Assembly (NCBI GenBank): GCA_030620095.1
Contig: JAUTXW010002448.1
Coordinates: forward strand, 318,501 to 382,500
Reading direction: 5' to 3'
From: Kuschelorhynchus macadamiae
Taxonomy: Eukaryota > Arthropoda > Insecta > Coleoptera > Curculionidae
DNA: 64,000 nucleotides
The position numbers and the translations under genes were made by a program. Below are positions 1 through 12,259 of this stretch, in pieces (position 1 is the first letter of the stretch; every line of letters begins with the position of its first letter). The notes under the pieces are model-generated. The model had not been told where the DNA came from. It searched no databases and was given only the letters and a program-made list of their open reading frames with translations.

Positions 1-1600
1 TTGTCAAAATTTTATTTTCATTGAATATTCTGTTACTGGGTTTACTTCTTTCTGGATACCTATATAATAACATTATAAATAACACAAAATTGGAGCAATC
101 TAATATTAAACCTCTCTAAATACCTTTCTTTTTTTTAATTTCATTAAAATTTATCAATCAGCACGTCATATTATATTTCTTATAATTGTCATAGATAGCA
201 GCCATATCTAAATAAAATGGAATAGAATTTGACCGCCAAATTATATCATAGCCGACTACAAATAATATAAATTTTACAGGCAAAATTGCATTTTAAGGGT
301 TTTAATGGAGAAATAACTAAATAGTGTCATACATATTTGGAAAGATGTCAGAAGAGAGCATACAATAATTAAAATATATTGTGTGTCATAAAAAAACCAT
401 TTGGCCTAAGTCAGAACTCGTTGAAAAAAAAACTGGTTACGCTATTGAATTATATAGCAAGGCATCAATTATTATTTTTCTGCTATGAGTTCATCTAACC
501 GAGATAAATGAGGTGCCTGCTTCAAATCACGCTCCATTTTAAAAACGAAGCGGGTCATGAAAATATTCTTTTGTGGCAACTTTTGTTTTATCAAAAAGTA
601 GCAAAACCGCAAGCCACTATCTTTACAAAAAACCGAGATACTCTATAATGACAAAGAAATCCGGACACCTTGTATAGTGCATAATATAGGCTTAATTACT
701 ATCACTTAAAATTGGTAAAAAAATTGTACAGAAATATAAAACGTTCTCTTTACAGCAATGCACATCAAAGCCTGCTATATTTTGTTGTAGTTCATTAACT
801 CTCCATTTTCCACATACAAAATAAATATTTATTTTAATTAAAACACTTTTGTGTAATTCCAGTTGAAGCTGAAAAATAATGTCCACATTTTCATAAAAAC
901 ACAAAAGCTTTCTTGAAAATACGCATTGCAGCTGTGCTTGTCAAAATCAAATGATTTACTTGGTCAAGGATGAAATGGTTTATTCAGCCACCTGATAGGA
1001 GGCTTTTGTTCTGTAATAAATAATTTAAACCTGTATATTGTTCAATATTCTTGAAAAAAAAATCAAAATCATTACATTACACACTTTTTATCTCAAGGCA
1101 CGTAAGTTAATAATACTTTTATTCGTGACATTTTCTTCTTCCTCTGTTAAGACATTGAAAAGTCGATGAATTTAGAGTTCCTTCGATATCCTCTTAAGTC
1201 GCAATGGTATCTATATCGTGTTATCAAAAATACGTAGTTAAATTTTTGTTAATGTAATGTCACCCCGCTTTTATTTTTTGAACTATGTAAAATAAAAATT
1301 TGGAATTAGGTCCACTTTAATAGAAGATTAATTATTTTATTTCTATGTATTTCATGAGTGAAAATATCAAGATGGCAGCTGGGTGCTATTTTGAAGAAAA
1401 TAAATAAATAGAAAAAAAGGTCTCGACCTTTTTGGACTAAGTAGAGCTTTTTTCTAGTTACACTGTGTTATATAAAATAAAAAAATTTAATTCTGTTTAA
1501 AATTGGGCCACCCCCTAAATAGAAAAGTTCAGTACTTCGCCCTCATGCTCAAAAGAACATATATATTAAATGTCAAATATTTTAATGGAGTCGTCTGTTA
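1..1600. other. AT-rich non-coding stretch, no gene seen
   Basis: Only short random open frames are present on either strand and none resembles a known family. A phrase around 1370-1450 (a GATGGCAGCTGG-type segment followed by A-rich runs) has the look of an old interspersed repeat, but I cannot assign it. Confidence 0.5.
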
Positions 1601-1609
1601 CTTTTTGAC

Positions 1610-1888
1610 AGTACTTTTAACAAATAAATGAAAACACAAGTTTTACTTTATTAACTGTTACTTATTTTATTTTTCCACTTTTTGACCATAAAAGTGTACA
1701 GTTGGTTTTCCCTAATCATCATCATACGAATTTTGACTGTATATATACCTAACTTGATTGTTGTTGATCCATTGCCTTTGAAAATATACTAGTAGTACGA
1801 AACTGCAGTCACGCCTAGTACAAAGATAAAATAACTGACAGATAACAAAGTAAAACTTGTGTTCTCATTTATTTGTATCAAATACTCG
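1610..1888. repeat. Short foldback / MITE-like inverted repeat
   Basis: About 60 bp at 1612-1673 reappears in reverse complement at 1825-1886 at roughly 85% identity. Both arms carry the phrase AACACAAGTTTTACTTT near their centre. The spacer of about 150 bp has no open frame. The arrangement fits a non-autonomous inverted-repeat element. No clear target duplication was found, so the class is open. Confidence 0.5.
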
Positions 1889-1899
1889 ATGAGTTTTGT

Positions 1900-3414
<1,515 letters not shown>

Positions 3415-3746
3415 TAAACATGTAAAACGAGTAGTTAGGAAAGATTATGTACTATTTTCATTTCCTTTAATGGGATCAAAAAATGTTGCTACACGCTCTT
3501 CGATATATTCATCTGACCTCAATCCATTAAGTAACAGAATGGCACTGTCGTTTCTCTTTTGCCTCTCTATCAAAAGAAAATAAGTTGCAGATTTTTACCT
3601 CCTAGTAAACTAATTTATCAGTGTGTAGCTAAAAAATATTTCTGTACCTATTAAAATCAGAATGTATCAAATTATTGATGAAAATTTATTTATTATAATT
3701 AATAATGTTGGTATGTGATCCTTATTAAAAGGTAATATGTTACTGC

Positions 3747-3909
<163 letters not shown>

Positions 3910-3910
3910 T

Positions 3911-4726
3911 TTTTTTTGGTACTTTAAACTTGTAACTTAATATTTAAACCCATAATTTAAATTATATATAATGATATTTTAATCATCTAAGAGGGAAAAT
4001 TTATTAGGATTTTAAACGGTTTTTACACATTTAGTGTTCAGTTCTCGTGGAGTAAAGATCCCTAAAAATGCCTTGAGCAAATCGAATACAAAACGTCGGA
4101 TAGTAATTCCAATTTGACACGGTCTAATCATGGTTTCTCGAATTTTTAAATATTTTTCCAATAATTTGAGCGTCCTATGTAAAATAAAAATACTGTTAAA
4201 CTTACTGAAGAAGGCAAAAATTTGCCGAAACGCCTACATAAAAATGCTTCTTGAAAAATTTGTTTGTATTGAATTTAACCTCTACCAGTAGTAAATATTA
4301 TCTTGACAAATTGAAAACCAACACGTAGGAACCAAATTACATTTAGTGAACGACAATACTTGTGTTTTATCAAAAAACAATGTTATTAACTTAATTTCAT
4401 CCACAAGGGACGTTAGTAGCATTCCAACAAGAAGTGGAGGTATTAAGTTTTCTCTAAAAGAGTTTAAGTTTATTTTATAATTACAATATCTGAAATCACA
4501 ACCTAAATTATTTGACTTGAGGTAGGTAAGTACAAAACCCAGAATCTTATTATTTATCTATAAAAATCTAGAATAATAACAATTACATTATAAATAAGAA
4601 CTGAGTCAACAAACATTTAGTTTAAAATCCTAATAAATTTTGCCTCTTAGATGATTAAAATATCATTATATATAATTTAAATTATGGGTTTAAATATTAA
4701 GTTACAAGTTTAAGGTACCAAAAAAA
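3911..4726. mobile_element. Foldback element with ~107 bp near-identical inverted arms
   Basis: The left arm (about 3911-4017) and right arm (about 4620-4726) are reverse complements with only about two mismatches, which suggests a fairly recent origin or recent homogenisation. The ~600 bp interior has no coding frame. It holds one hairpin with a hammerhead-like core at 4205-4235. The left arm directly abuts a (TA)n array. It may be a non-autonomous DNA element, or a Penelope-like derivative with inverted terminal repeats, since Penelope-like elements can have inverted terminal repeats and carry hammerhead motifs. No target duplication was identified. Confidence 0.65.
4205..4235 (+). ncRNA. 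Hammerhead-like hairpin motif
   Basis: The core heptamer CTGAAGA (4205-4211) matches the hammerhead CUGANGA consensus. One extra base follows, then a perfect 6 bp stem GGCAAA/TTTGCC with an AA loop, then GAAAC. The canonical stem III closure and cleavage-site triplet are not clear. It is probably a relic of the minimal hammerheads carried by Penelope-like elements rather than an active ribozyme. Catalysis is not claimed. Confidence 0.35.
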
Positions 4727-4729
4727 AGA

Positions 4730-7490
4730 CAGTAAAGTTTCCCAGGCTAAAACCGAACCACCACAATAGAAAAGCAAATAAAGAAGTTTCCTTTTTCACC
4801 TTGATAAGATTCGCCCAAAGTCCCAGAAACTTCTTATTCGTTAATTGATTATATAAAGCTAAATCTCAATTAATTGCTATCTCTATTCAGAGAAACTTCA
4901 AATAACACCAGTGAAGTTACTGAATAAGAGACAAGACTCAAACTAATTTTTTTTATGTCCTACTAAAGTACCCCTCTCATGTTTGCATGGGAGAATTTTT
5001 AGGTTAAGTATTTAAAGAAAAATTTAATTTTGATTAGCCAACGCACTGAGTGCCAGAGCAATAAATATCTACAAAATGTCTATTACTTAGTCTTGAATAC
5101 ATTAAATATTTCCATCGAAGTTGCGGTATACTTGTAGCGCTACGAAGCCGGCTGCGTTTCACCTTACAGAAATTCTGCATTTCAATTAAAAGAAATACTA
5201 ATAAGTTATGTGGATATTAAATAATATACTTATTCCTTTAGAGTAAAAAAAAAGATTTTGTCAACGAAACTAGTTGAGATATTAAAGTAAATTGGTTGAT
5301 ATGAACCCCTAAGTAAAGTAGACTCTTCTGGAACAAGTATTAATCCCAAGAAAACTACAACGTACTTGTCGCTTCAAAGTCGCAAAAGTAAAAATGTGGG
5401 TATTAAACAAAATTAGATATGACATATAGATTGAGAACTATGATATGTCCTTTACTAGGGAAGGAAACCATACCATACTCTGCTAGTAGCCGGTCTTCAA
5501 AGTTTCAAAAAACAGTCCCAAATGAACTTCTAAGATTCAACTTTAAGCAAAAATCCTGAAACAAGAAATGCCCCATGTCGTGATCTCTCCACAACAAAGC
5601 TTCGAATAATTATTCCAAAGAGTGAAAACTGCACACAATATACATATACAAGTAATAAAAGAAAATACTTGACTGAAAAAAAAACATATACACATGTTTC
5701 ACATATATGATTCAATTTATTATTAAGACATATTAGACTCAGATAGCTTTGAGTGGCAGGGAGTTATAACTATATTTCGCCCTCGTTAAAAAAATATAAA
5801 ACCACTCTAGGTCTTAATATACCGTAAATGTAACATTTTAAAAGTTTACATAAATGACTCCGTCTTATTTTTTCTTATTTTTTAAATTAGTTTTAAAATA
5901 TTCTCATAAACGCCAACCTATTTCCACAAAAACTCATTTCATATATTACAAAGGTAATGCAAACCATTTTGCAAGTATGGGAAACACAATTTACTTAGTC
6001 AAGTACCTAGTTGTTTTCATTATCGGTAGATGGAAACTAAAAAAATATATAGAACGTATAGAAGAACCTGGAGTCCGCCCTTACACTATTTAGCAGTGAA
6101 ATTGGAAACAGCTATTTATTTAAGTAAATAAATCGTACTATGACGGCATAGCAGTATCATGCAAGATATGTTTAAATCGAATTTTCGATTAAAATTACTT
6201 GCGTTTTTAAATCTGTCAATTGACAGTACAATTTTGTCAATTAATAGTAAAAATCGGTGAATTGACAGATTAAATGTCAATTGCTCGATTTAAATATTAC
6301 TTTCTAGACACTATTACCCCGTCGTATATACAATAGCGGCAAATTTCCCTATTGTAAGTTTATAATAGCTGAAAATTAATAAAATAGGTTAATTTCCATA
6401 AAATATTTCAAAATAAATCTTACAATTTAGATGAAGACTTAACATAGAGTAATAAATTTGCTATCTGTTCTTCTGTTTTCTTTAGTTTCTAGTAAGTAAG
6501 TAAGCTTTCATAAACATCCATTTCTAATTTTGTTTTTATAAATAATATATAAGTAGTCTGGTTGGTGATGTATTCTAATAATCTACTTGATTATTATACA
6601 GAGAAATTAGTCAGAGCTTCTTGAGAGAAACAATGAAAAAATAAGGGTTAATTTTTTTCTAAATTTTCGCTCGGAAGAACCAAAATAAGAAAGTAACAAA
6701 ACTAAACAGAAACAAAAAGTGCATCAAAATTGTTACTGTAGAACTGAATTAACTATCAAGTTTTCACACTAATAGAGCAGATCTGTAAAATTTATTCACC
6801 AGAAATAAACTGTTATACAACCGGAGGTACGTTAATGTCAGGAAATTATTTGCTCCCTTTAAAGCAGTTACAGCCTATTGAGCTCTAGAACGTATTTCCA
6901 CTTGATTCTTGAAATTCATTCCACTGGTTACTGGATAATTTTTAGGAAACACTAACAACACTAGACAGCGCTACATACAATTTAGATTGCTATGTATGAT
7001 CTAAACAAAACATATATTCTTCTGAATCTGGTGAAGGTGTTTTTGAGAACCAACATCTGATTAACATAGACTAAAATATTTAGAACGAAAATAAGATCTA
7101 AATAGCAATATTTCTTTGATCTATAAAAGGAAACAATTTGTTCGTACAAAAAAATATTTTTCCAAAAAATGAAAGCTTTCGACAAGTGAAACGCATCGCT
7201 GTTTTTGAAGTAAGACGCTTTAACTTCAATATATTATTAGTTTTTTTTTTAACAGAAAGTATTTAAAATATATAATTAGTCCTAAAGTATCTAGTATTCT
7301 TATTAGTAATGTTTTTGGCTACAGCTCTTGTAAACTAAAAAAAAATAATTACTTTACCTTTACCCCTCTCTCTGCTTATCTCATAACCAAAACATTGTAA
7401 AGTCACCATCAGTTCCATAAATGCATAAAATAATTTAAAGCACACCATGTTTTTCATACTTTGTGTATTCAATATAATTTAATGTTGGCA
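4730..7490. other. AT-rich non-coding stretch with one small palindromic cluster
   Basis: No gene was recognised. At about 6180-6290 several overlapping inverted repeats around TCAATTGACA form a compact palindromic cluster of the kind seen in decayed miniature elements. Small open frames at 5530-5715 and 5854-6093 have no family signature. Confidence 0.45.
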
Positions 7491-7499
7491 CAAAGTTTC

Positions 7500-7600
7500 C
7501 GATCGCGAAGATGAAACACAGCTTCCGGCTTGAACTAACTCATTCCACCCGGCTTTATAAAGAGCGAACGGTGAGTGAATTCTCGGGAACTGGCGGAATT
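7500..7600 (+). promoter_or_regulatory. Possible core promoter (weak)
   Basis: A locally GC-richer pocket carries TTTATAAAG at about 7554-7562, and a donor-like GTGAGT follows at 7571. This is the only TATA-in-GC-island context noticed in the first 8 kb. No downstream coding exon could be recognised, so it may be chance. Confidence 0.15.
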
Positions 7601-7609
7601 TCTGCCAAA

Positions 7610-8320
7610 ACAAGCGCGTGCGTCACAAGTTTTGCCAAAATTCTCTTTTGATATGTCGTACAATTCCGTGCCGCTATGCAGATAGTCATAATTATGATTA
7701 AGTGCTATTTGTTTGTCACGAATTTACCGCAAGTATCACACACAATATTTCTTTTACAACCGTCGACTTTAGAACACTATTCTTGGTTTAGCGGGTTATA
7801 CATTACTGCACTAGTACGGTAATGTACTACCTACCAAACTAAAAATAGTGCGTTAAAGTGTACATCCCGCACGGTTGTAGAAAAAGGAATTTAAAATGCG
7901 TGTGTATTTATTAAAGGATGTGTAATACAGGAGAAACGCTTTGACTGCTTGGATCGATTAAGTAGTCATAGTTCATGGGTTTGAACCCTGTGAAACTTGA
8001 ATTACTTCTCAATGCTTCACTTGCAGTTGCACAAGGTATTGTTCATGAACTGCACTGCGCTAGATCAAAACATTGAATCTAATGCATAATGTTTTCCTAA
8101 AGTTCTGATACACCACGAAGGCCTGAGGCTTAAGTAAAATTTAATACCGTTACATTATACTATGGTTGCCTTTAAAGCTCCTCTTTTTGTATTACCGAAC
8201 AAAGAGTCACAGTTTATCAGTCGATTTTCTCCAAATACAAAAACATGAATTGACACGCAACGTACTTTTATTAAAAACGCGCTAGGAACGTACCTTTATT
8301 AAAAACGCGATAGTTCTATC
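7610..8320. other. Non-coding stretch, no gene seen
   Basis: No coding frame or RNA gene is supportable. A B-box-like GGTTTGAACCC at about 7978 was considered as a tRNA/SINE relic and not accepted. Confidence 0.4.
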
Positions 8321-8685
8321 TATACAGTATATAACCAAATTAAGGAAACAGCGAAATATCTCAGGTACGTCTGACCTGAATTTAATGAACATATGGACAC
8401 TTAGGTATGAAACTATGCCGGATCCAATGGTGAGTTCCGCATGCTGCCAAGTTTACCGTTTTTCTGTTATAAGATTTTTTTTATGGAACATCAATATCAT
8501 TACTTTTATAAAATCTGTGTAAAACTCTCAATATTGTTTATTAGTAGCACTTTTTCTGAAAATCAACAGTTTTTGCGAAAATAAGGGTCTAATATCCATA
8601 ATTTAATGTATTAAATTTTATTAAAACATTTGCACATAAAAGGTTCGCTGATATGTTTGACAACGTTAGTTTTGTTGATTTACAA

Positions 8686-8920
8686 AAATGGATCGTTTAA
8701 CTGAAACCTAAAGAATTAAAATTTTAATTATACTGGGATATAGGGATAGAATGTGAAATCTGTAAGATGTTTATAACATTTTTAATGAGAATAGAATAAA
8801 CAGAAATCCAGTAACTAAATCTACCGTAAATAAAATTTAAAAAAAAATTCATGAAATTGGAAAGGTAAAAGATGATGTACGTTCTGGCAGACCGGAAAGC
8901 AAAATAATTCCTCCTCTTGC
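8686..8920 (+). pseudogene. Transposase N-terminal helix-turn-helix fragment
   Basis: Read on the plus strand with two or three stops, this segment begins MDRLTET and contains the phrases IFNENRINRNPVTKSTVNKI and KVKDDVRSGRPES. That is the layout of the N-terminal helix-turn-helix domain of insect IS630/mariner transposases (FN..P.RNP..KSTV...G.VKD..RSGRP). It points away from the left end, opposite to the catalytic part of the same element. It is therefore the coding start of a second, inverted 5' end. It is non-functional. Confidence 0.7.
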
Positions 8921-9069
8921 TGCCAAAACAACAGCAAGAGAAAACAGCGTCTCAACTTTAAAAGTAGGTTATAAAAAACAACGGACACAACATAATACAA
9001 AAGAGAAATACCCATTATAGCAAACAATAAATTATTAAAACTATATAAGGTGTTGGAAATGTTGTCCAT

Positions 9070-10080
9070 TTACATTCTGACAGTTCCTGACAAATCCTGT
9101 GGGAAAACCTTTAATACATTACAAAGAATGCCAGTCTGCACCATTCGTCTACATTCGATTTTTCGCTCCTTTAAATCCTTGAGGTTTTTGGGCTTAGTTT
9201 TACACGCTACATATTTAAGGCGTTCTGACGAAAAATAGTCGAGGGGCGTCAAGTCCGAAGATCGAGGTGGCCACTCTATTGTACCCCTACGTCCAATCCA
9301 TCTTCCAAAAAAAACATTGTCTAAATATTCCCGAGCATTCCGGGGAAAATGAGGTAGAGCACCATCCTGCTGAAATCATATGTAGTCATTTGGTGCATCA
9401 ATACCTTAATTTAAATACTTAATACAGCAGGTAAAATAAGGAACTTACGGTTATTCGGAAATAGTTCTGCAATAGCTGGGATAATTTTGGTCCTTAAAAT
9501 TCAATTCAAATATCTTTCTCCAGTTAATGTGCCTTCCATGAAGAAGGGACCGATTATACCACCCCAAACATTTATCTTTTGGGTAAATTAGGTATGATTT
9601 TCACGTATCCAATGTAGATTTTCCCTGGCAAGAATCGATAATTATGCCTGTTAACTTTTCCATTAAAAAAAAAGTTGATTCGTCAGAAAAATAATTTGTT
9701 TGACAAAATGTAGGTTGGTATTGCAACATTGCATCATGATTTCACAAAATTCCAAGCGCCTATCGTGATCATCTTTAGAAAGTTCTTGCACGGAAGTTTT
9801 TTTGTACGCATGAAACTTTTCAGTTTTTAGAAGTCGGTCTACGGACCTGTGTGGGACTCCATTTTCCTCCCCTAATGTTCCGGTAGAAAGGTGCGGATTT
9901 TCTTATAAATTGATTAAAACATTTAGAACCTTATCATTAAAAATTTTATAAACATCTTGCAGGTATCATCGCATTATATCCAGGTAACTCAGTATAATCA
10001 AAATTTCAATTATTTGGGTTTCAATTAAACGGTCCTTTTTATAAATCAATAAAACTGACATTGCTAAACATATCAGGTAA
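9070..10080 (-). pseudogene. Mariner-type transposase, catalytic region (decayed)
   Basis: Reading from 10080 downward, fragments in shifting frames give a start region, then ENPHLSTGTLGEENGVPHRS, then a segment ending DHDRRLEFCEIMM. Next comes the first catalytic Asp in IIFSDESTFFLNG (about 9690), then PHF-RNAREYLDNVFFGRW, and finally IEWPPRSSDLTPLDYF ahead of the C-terminal tail at 9252-9070. The last motif normally holds the third acidic residue, and here it reads DLTPLDYF. Most of the helix-turn-helix block is missing from this strand. Several stops and frame changes make it dead. The neighbouring copy at 29960-30440 belongs to the same family. Confidence 0.75.
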
Positions 10081-10379
10081 CATGTGTGCAGGTATTTTAA
10101 TAAAAGTTAATACATTAAATTATGGATACTAGACCCTTATTTTCGCAAAAACTGGTAACTTTTGTAAAAAGTGTCCTTAATAAAAAGTATTGAGAATTTT
10201 AAGGAGATTTTAAAAAAGTAATATAACAGAGTATTTCATTAAAAAAAAAAAAACAGAAAAACGGTAACCTTGGCAGCAATGCAGAACTCTCCATTTGATC
10301 CTACATAATTTCATACTTCAGGTAAGCGGTACCCGCGAAATTTCGCTGTTTCCTTACTTTTGTTACACGCTGTATAAAA

Positions 10380-11245
10380 ATAAAATAGGGAACTTGGGCT
10401 TTATCAGACAATTTAACTATCATTGTAATTCTATGCCAGCAATTTTAACTTGGATCCTGTAAATACAATTCTTATTCCTTAAATGGCATCCAAAAAGTTC
10501 CTGTGACAATATTGATTATGTTAGCAAATTACGTGAAGGACTAGTGGTACTAGCATCAGCTGTTAATCTCCAAAATGGAAGCAACTGCACTTTTAATATA
10601 AACATTGTTAATAAAAAATAGAGGTTATTAGTTTGTTCAATTATTTTGTTTTAAATAAATGATTAATTTTTATTTATGAACCTGATACATACGTAAAGTG
10701 TCTTTTCCGCAGGTGACTGCAGTTGCCTGAAGAGTAGTACTTTGCGCACTTGTTATGCAAAATACGATTTCCAAAGTTCACACAAGAAACTGAGAAAATA
10801 AACGAGTTAACTTTCATAGAATTAGCCTTATAGCCCGCGCGTATTGAAAAATACTTTTTAACACGACAGTATTTAAAAGACGGTATGTCAAAAGAAAGTT
10901 AGAAGGACAACCTACTTTTAACTTATTTTATTTACACTTATTAAATACCAAAATAAATCTGTAACATCCCTATAGATTTTTTCTCTAACAGCAACAAGAA
11001 CACCGCAAGTTAAATGGGCTGAAGATCTCCAGCGTAGGCTGGTTTTCCGACAGGGAAGGGATTGTGGGTGCACAAAGAAAAAAATTTTAAAATGACACGT
11101 TGGATCGGTCGAACCGTCGCCCGTGGCTTAAGACGGCGATCTATGGATGATTTGCGGCTGCATACCGGCAGAACCTGCAAAACAGAAGAGTTGCTTTGTT
11201 TATTTCGAATCACGCACGCGGCCTTGTTTTGTTGAATCGTTCGTT
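10380..11245. other. Non-coding stretch with a possible LINE tail relic
   Basis: No intact gene. Around 10995-11215 a GC-richer plus-strand segment reads KWAEDLQRR, faintly like the RW-DDL motif near the C-terminus of some LINE polymerases. The match is too short to assign. Confidence 0.3.
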
Positions 11246-11250
11246 CTATT

Positions 11251-11377
11251 GGTTCTATTTAGTTGCATAAATATGAATTCAATCGACTATTTATAAATTA
11301 ATAATTTTAGCTCTTTGGCATACGATAGGTTCTATTTAGTTGCATAAATATGAATTCAATCGAGTATTTACAAATTC
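11251..11377. repeat. Two direct copies of a ~50 bp unit
   Basis: The segment 11251-11300 recurs at 11328-11377 with only a few differences, offset 77 bp. Both contain TTGCATAAATATGAATTCAA. The pair sits at the outer edge of the minus-strand Penelope-like fragment and may be part of its flanking repeat. Confidence 0.8.
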
Positions 11378-11384
11378 ATCTTCG

Positions 11385-11715
11385 ACTTTGTCTTTAGGGT
11401 TTCCAAGGAGATTTTTTAAACTGTTGTCCATTTTGTAGGCTACTCTAAAACCTACATTTTTAAATACTTTTTATAGACCTCTCGTATATCTGGTATCATA
11501 TGGGATTACTGTGAACTTATTGGGAGCCTCAGGTGCTTGAAGAGTAGTGGCATCTTTTAACATTTTCTTATGCTTATGTCTATTTACTAATTTATGTACA
11601 AAATTATCATTATATCCATTACTTTTAGCTATATTTTTAATCCGATTCATTTCATTGTTAAAACGTTCTTTACTTAATGGAAAATTGACTAACCTGTGAG
11701 TTGAGAAAGCCTGCA
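11385..11715 (-). pseudogene. Penelope-like element fragment, end of reverse transcriptase
   Basis: Reading leftward, the frame contains STHRLVNFPLSKERFNNEM, then IAKSNGYNDNFVHKL, and after a stop VFKNVGFRVAYKMDNSLKN and LGNPKDKV. This is the arrangement at the end of Penelope-like reverse transcriptases (a THR-V..PLS.. block and NGY, then a linker leading to the GIY-YIG endonuclease). The endonuclease itself is absent because the fragment stops at about 11385. It is truncated at both ends and joined head-to-head with a second copy. Confidence 0.7.
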
Positions 11716-12120
11716 AAACGGAGAACAGTTTGAAAAATCGCCTTGGAAACCCTAAAGACAAAGTCGATTTGAAGGAGAGAAGTGGCATATATAAAATTAG
11801 ATATAATGACTGCGATCTAAAATATGTTGACCAAACTAAACGCTTCATAAATATTCGTTTTCAAGAACGCGTCACATGGCACATTTAAGATACGGGATAA
11901 CAGAAAAGTCAAGCGTTGCCCAACATGCTTTGGACAAATAGGAATACATAATCTTAAGTTGATTAAAAATGTATCTAATAATAGATTATTGGATGCATTT
12001 GAGAGTATAGAAATAGTTACATGTAGTAAGAAAGCACTAAATAAAGACAAAGAGCCTGTTCCCTATAGTCCTCTCTATCGTTTACTTGACAACGGTGCAG
12101 TCGCGTGCAAGCAAGTTTGA
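11716..12120 (+). pseudogene. Penelope-like element fragment, GIY-YIG endonuclease
   Basis: The plus strand starts with the linker phrase LGNPKDKV, the same linker that ends the neighbouring minus-strand copy, and runs into SGIYKIRYNDCDLKYVDQTK. This is the GIY-YIG endonuclease motif of Penelope-like elements, with the usual G of the second motif replaced by D (YVDQTK). It decays into stops after about 11880. The 3' untranslated part follows and contains the hammerhead-like motif at 12175-12217. It is a 5'-truncated dead copy. Confidence 0.7.
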
Positions 12121-12174
12121 CCACATTTACCTATAAATATTCTCGGTTAGGATAAGTTACTTTAGTCTATATCA

Positions 12175-12217
12175 TCTGCCGATGATGCTAACTTGGTTAG
12201 CGAAACCCGCGTCCAGA
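12175..12217 (+). ncRNA. Degenerate minimal hammerhead ribozyme motif
   Basis: The pieces appear in order. A 4 bp stem I (TCTG 12175-12178 with CAGA 12214-12217) comes first, then core CCGATGA where CUGANGA is expected (U4 to C). One inserted T follows, then a 6 bp stem II GCTAAC/GTTAGC with loop TTG, then GAAA, a 2 bp stem III with loop CCGC, and GTC giving a predicted cleavage site after 12213. The very short stem III is typical of hammerheads described in Penelope-like elements. The core substitution probably inactivates it. Its location just downstream of a GIY-YIG fragment supports the call. Confidence 0.5.
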
Positions 12218-12259
12218 ACGTAACAAGTTGTGGCTTAGTGTGGTTAGAATGTATTTTGT

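Larger units (their letters stand above)
8323..10374 (-). mobile_element. Mariner-type (IS630/Tc1 superfamily) transposon with long inverted ends
   Basis: The two ends begin TACAG and are flanked by TA on both sides, the usual target duplication of this superfamily. The ends are inverted repeats for about 300 bp (8323-8638 and 10084-10374), sharing blocks such as AAGGAAACAGCGAAAT and CCGTTTTTCTGTT. The similarity continues inward to about 8800 on the left and about 9930 on the right. Each side therefore carries the 5' untranslated region and the start of a transposase. The transposase body lies on the minus strand, and an N-terminal segment lies on the plus strand near the left end. The copy is inactive because of multiple stops and frameshifts. 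Confidence 0.8.

Noticed and set aside
7935..7998. tRNA-like segment with GGTTTGAACCC
   Set aside because: No cloverleaf can be drawn: the acceptor and D arms do not pair and the A box is poor.
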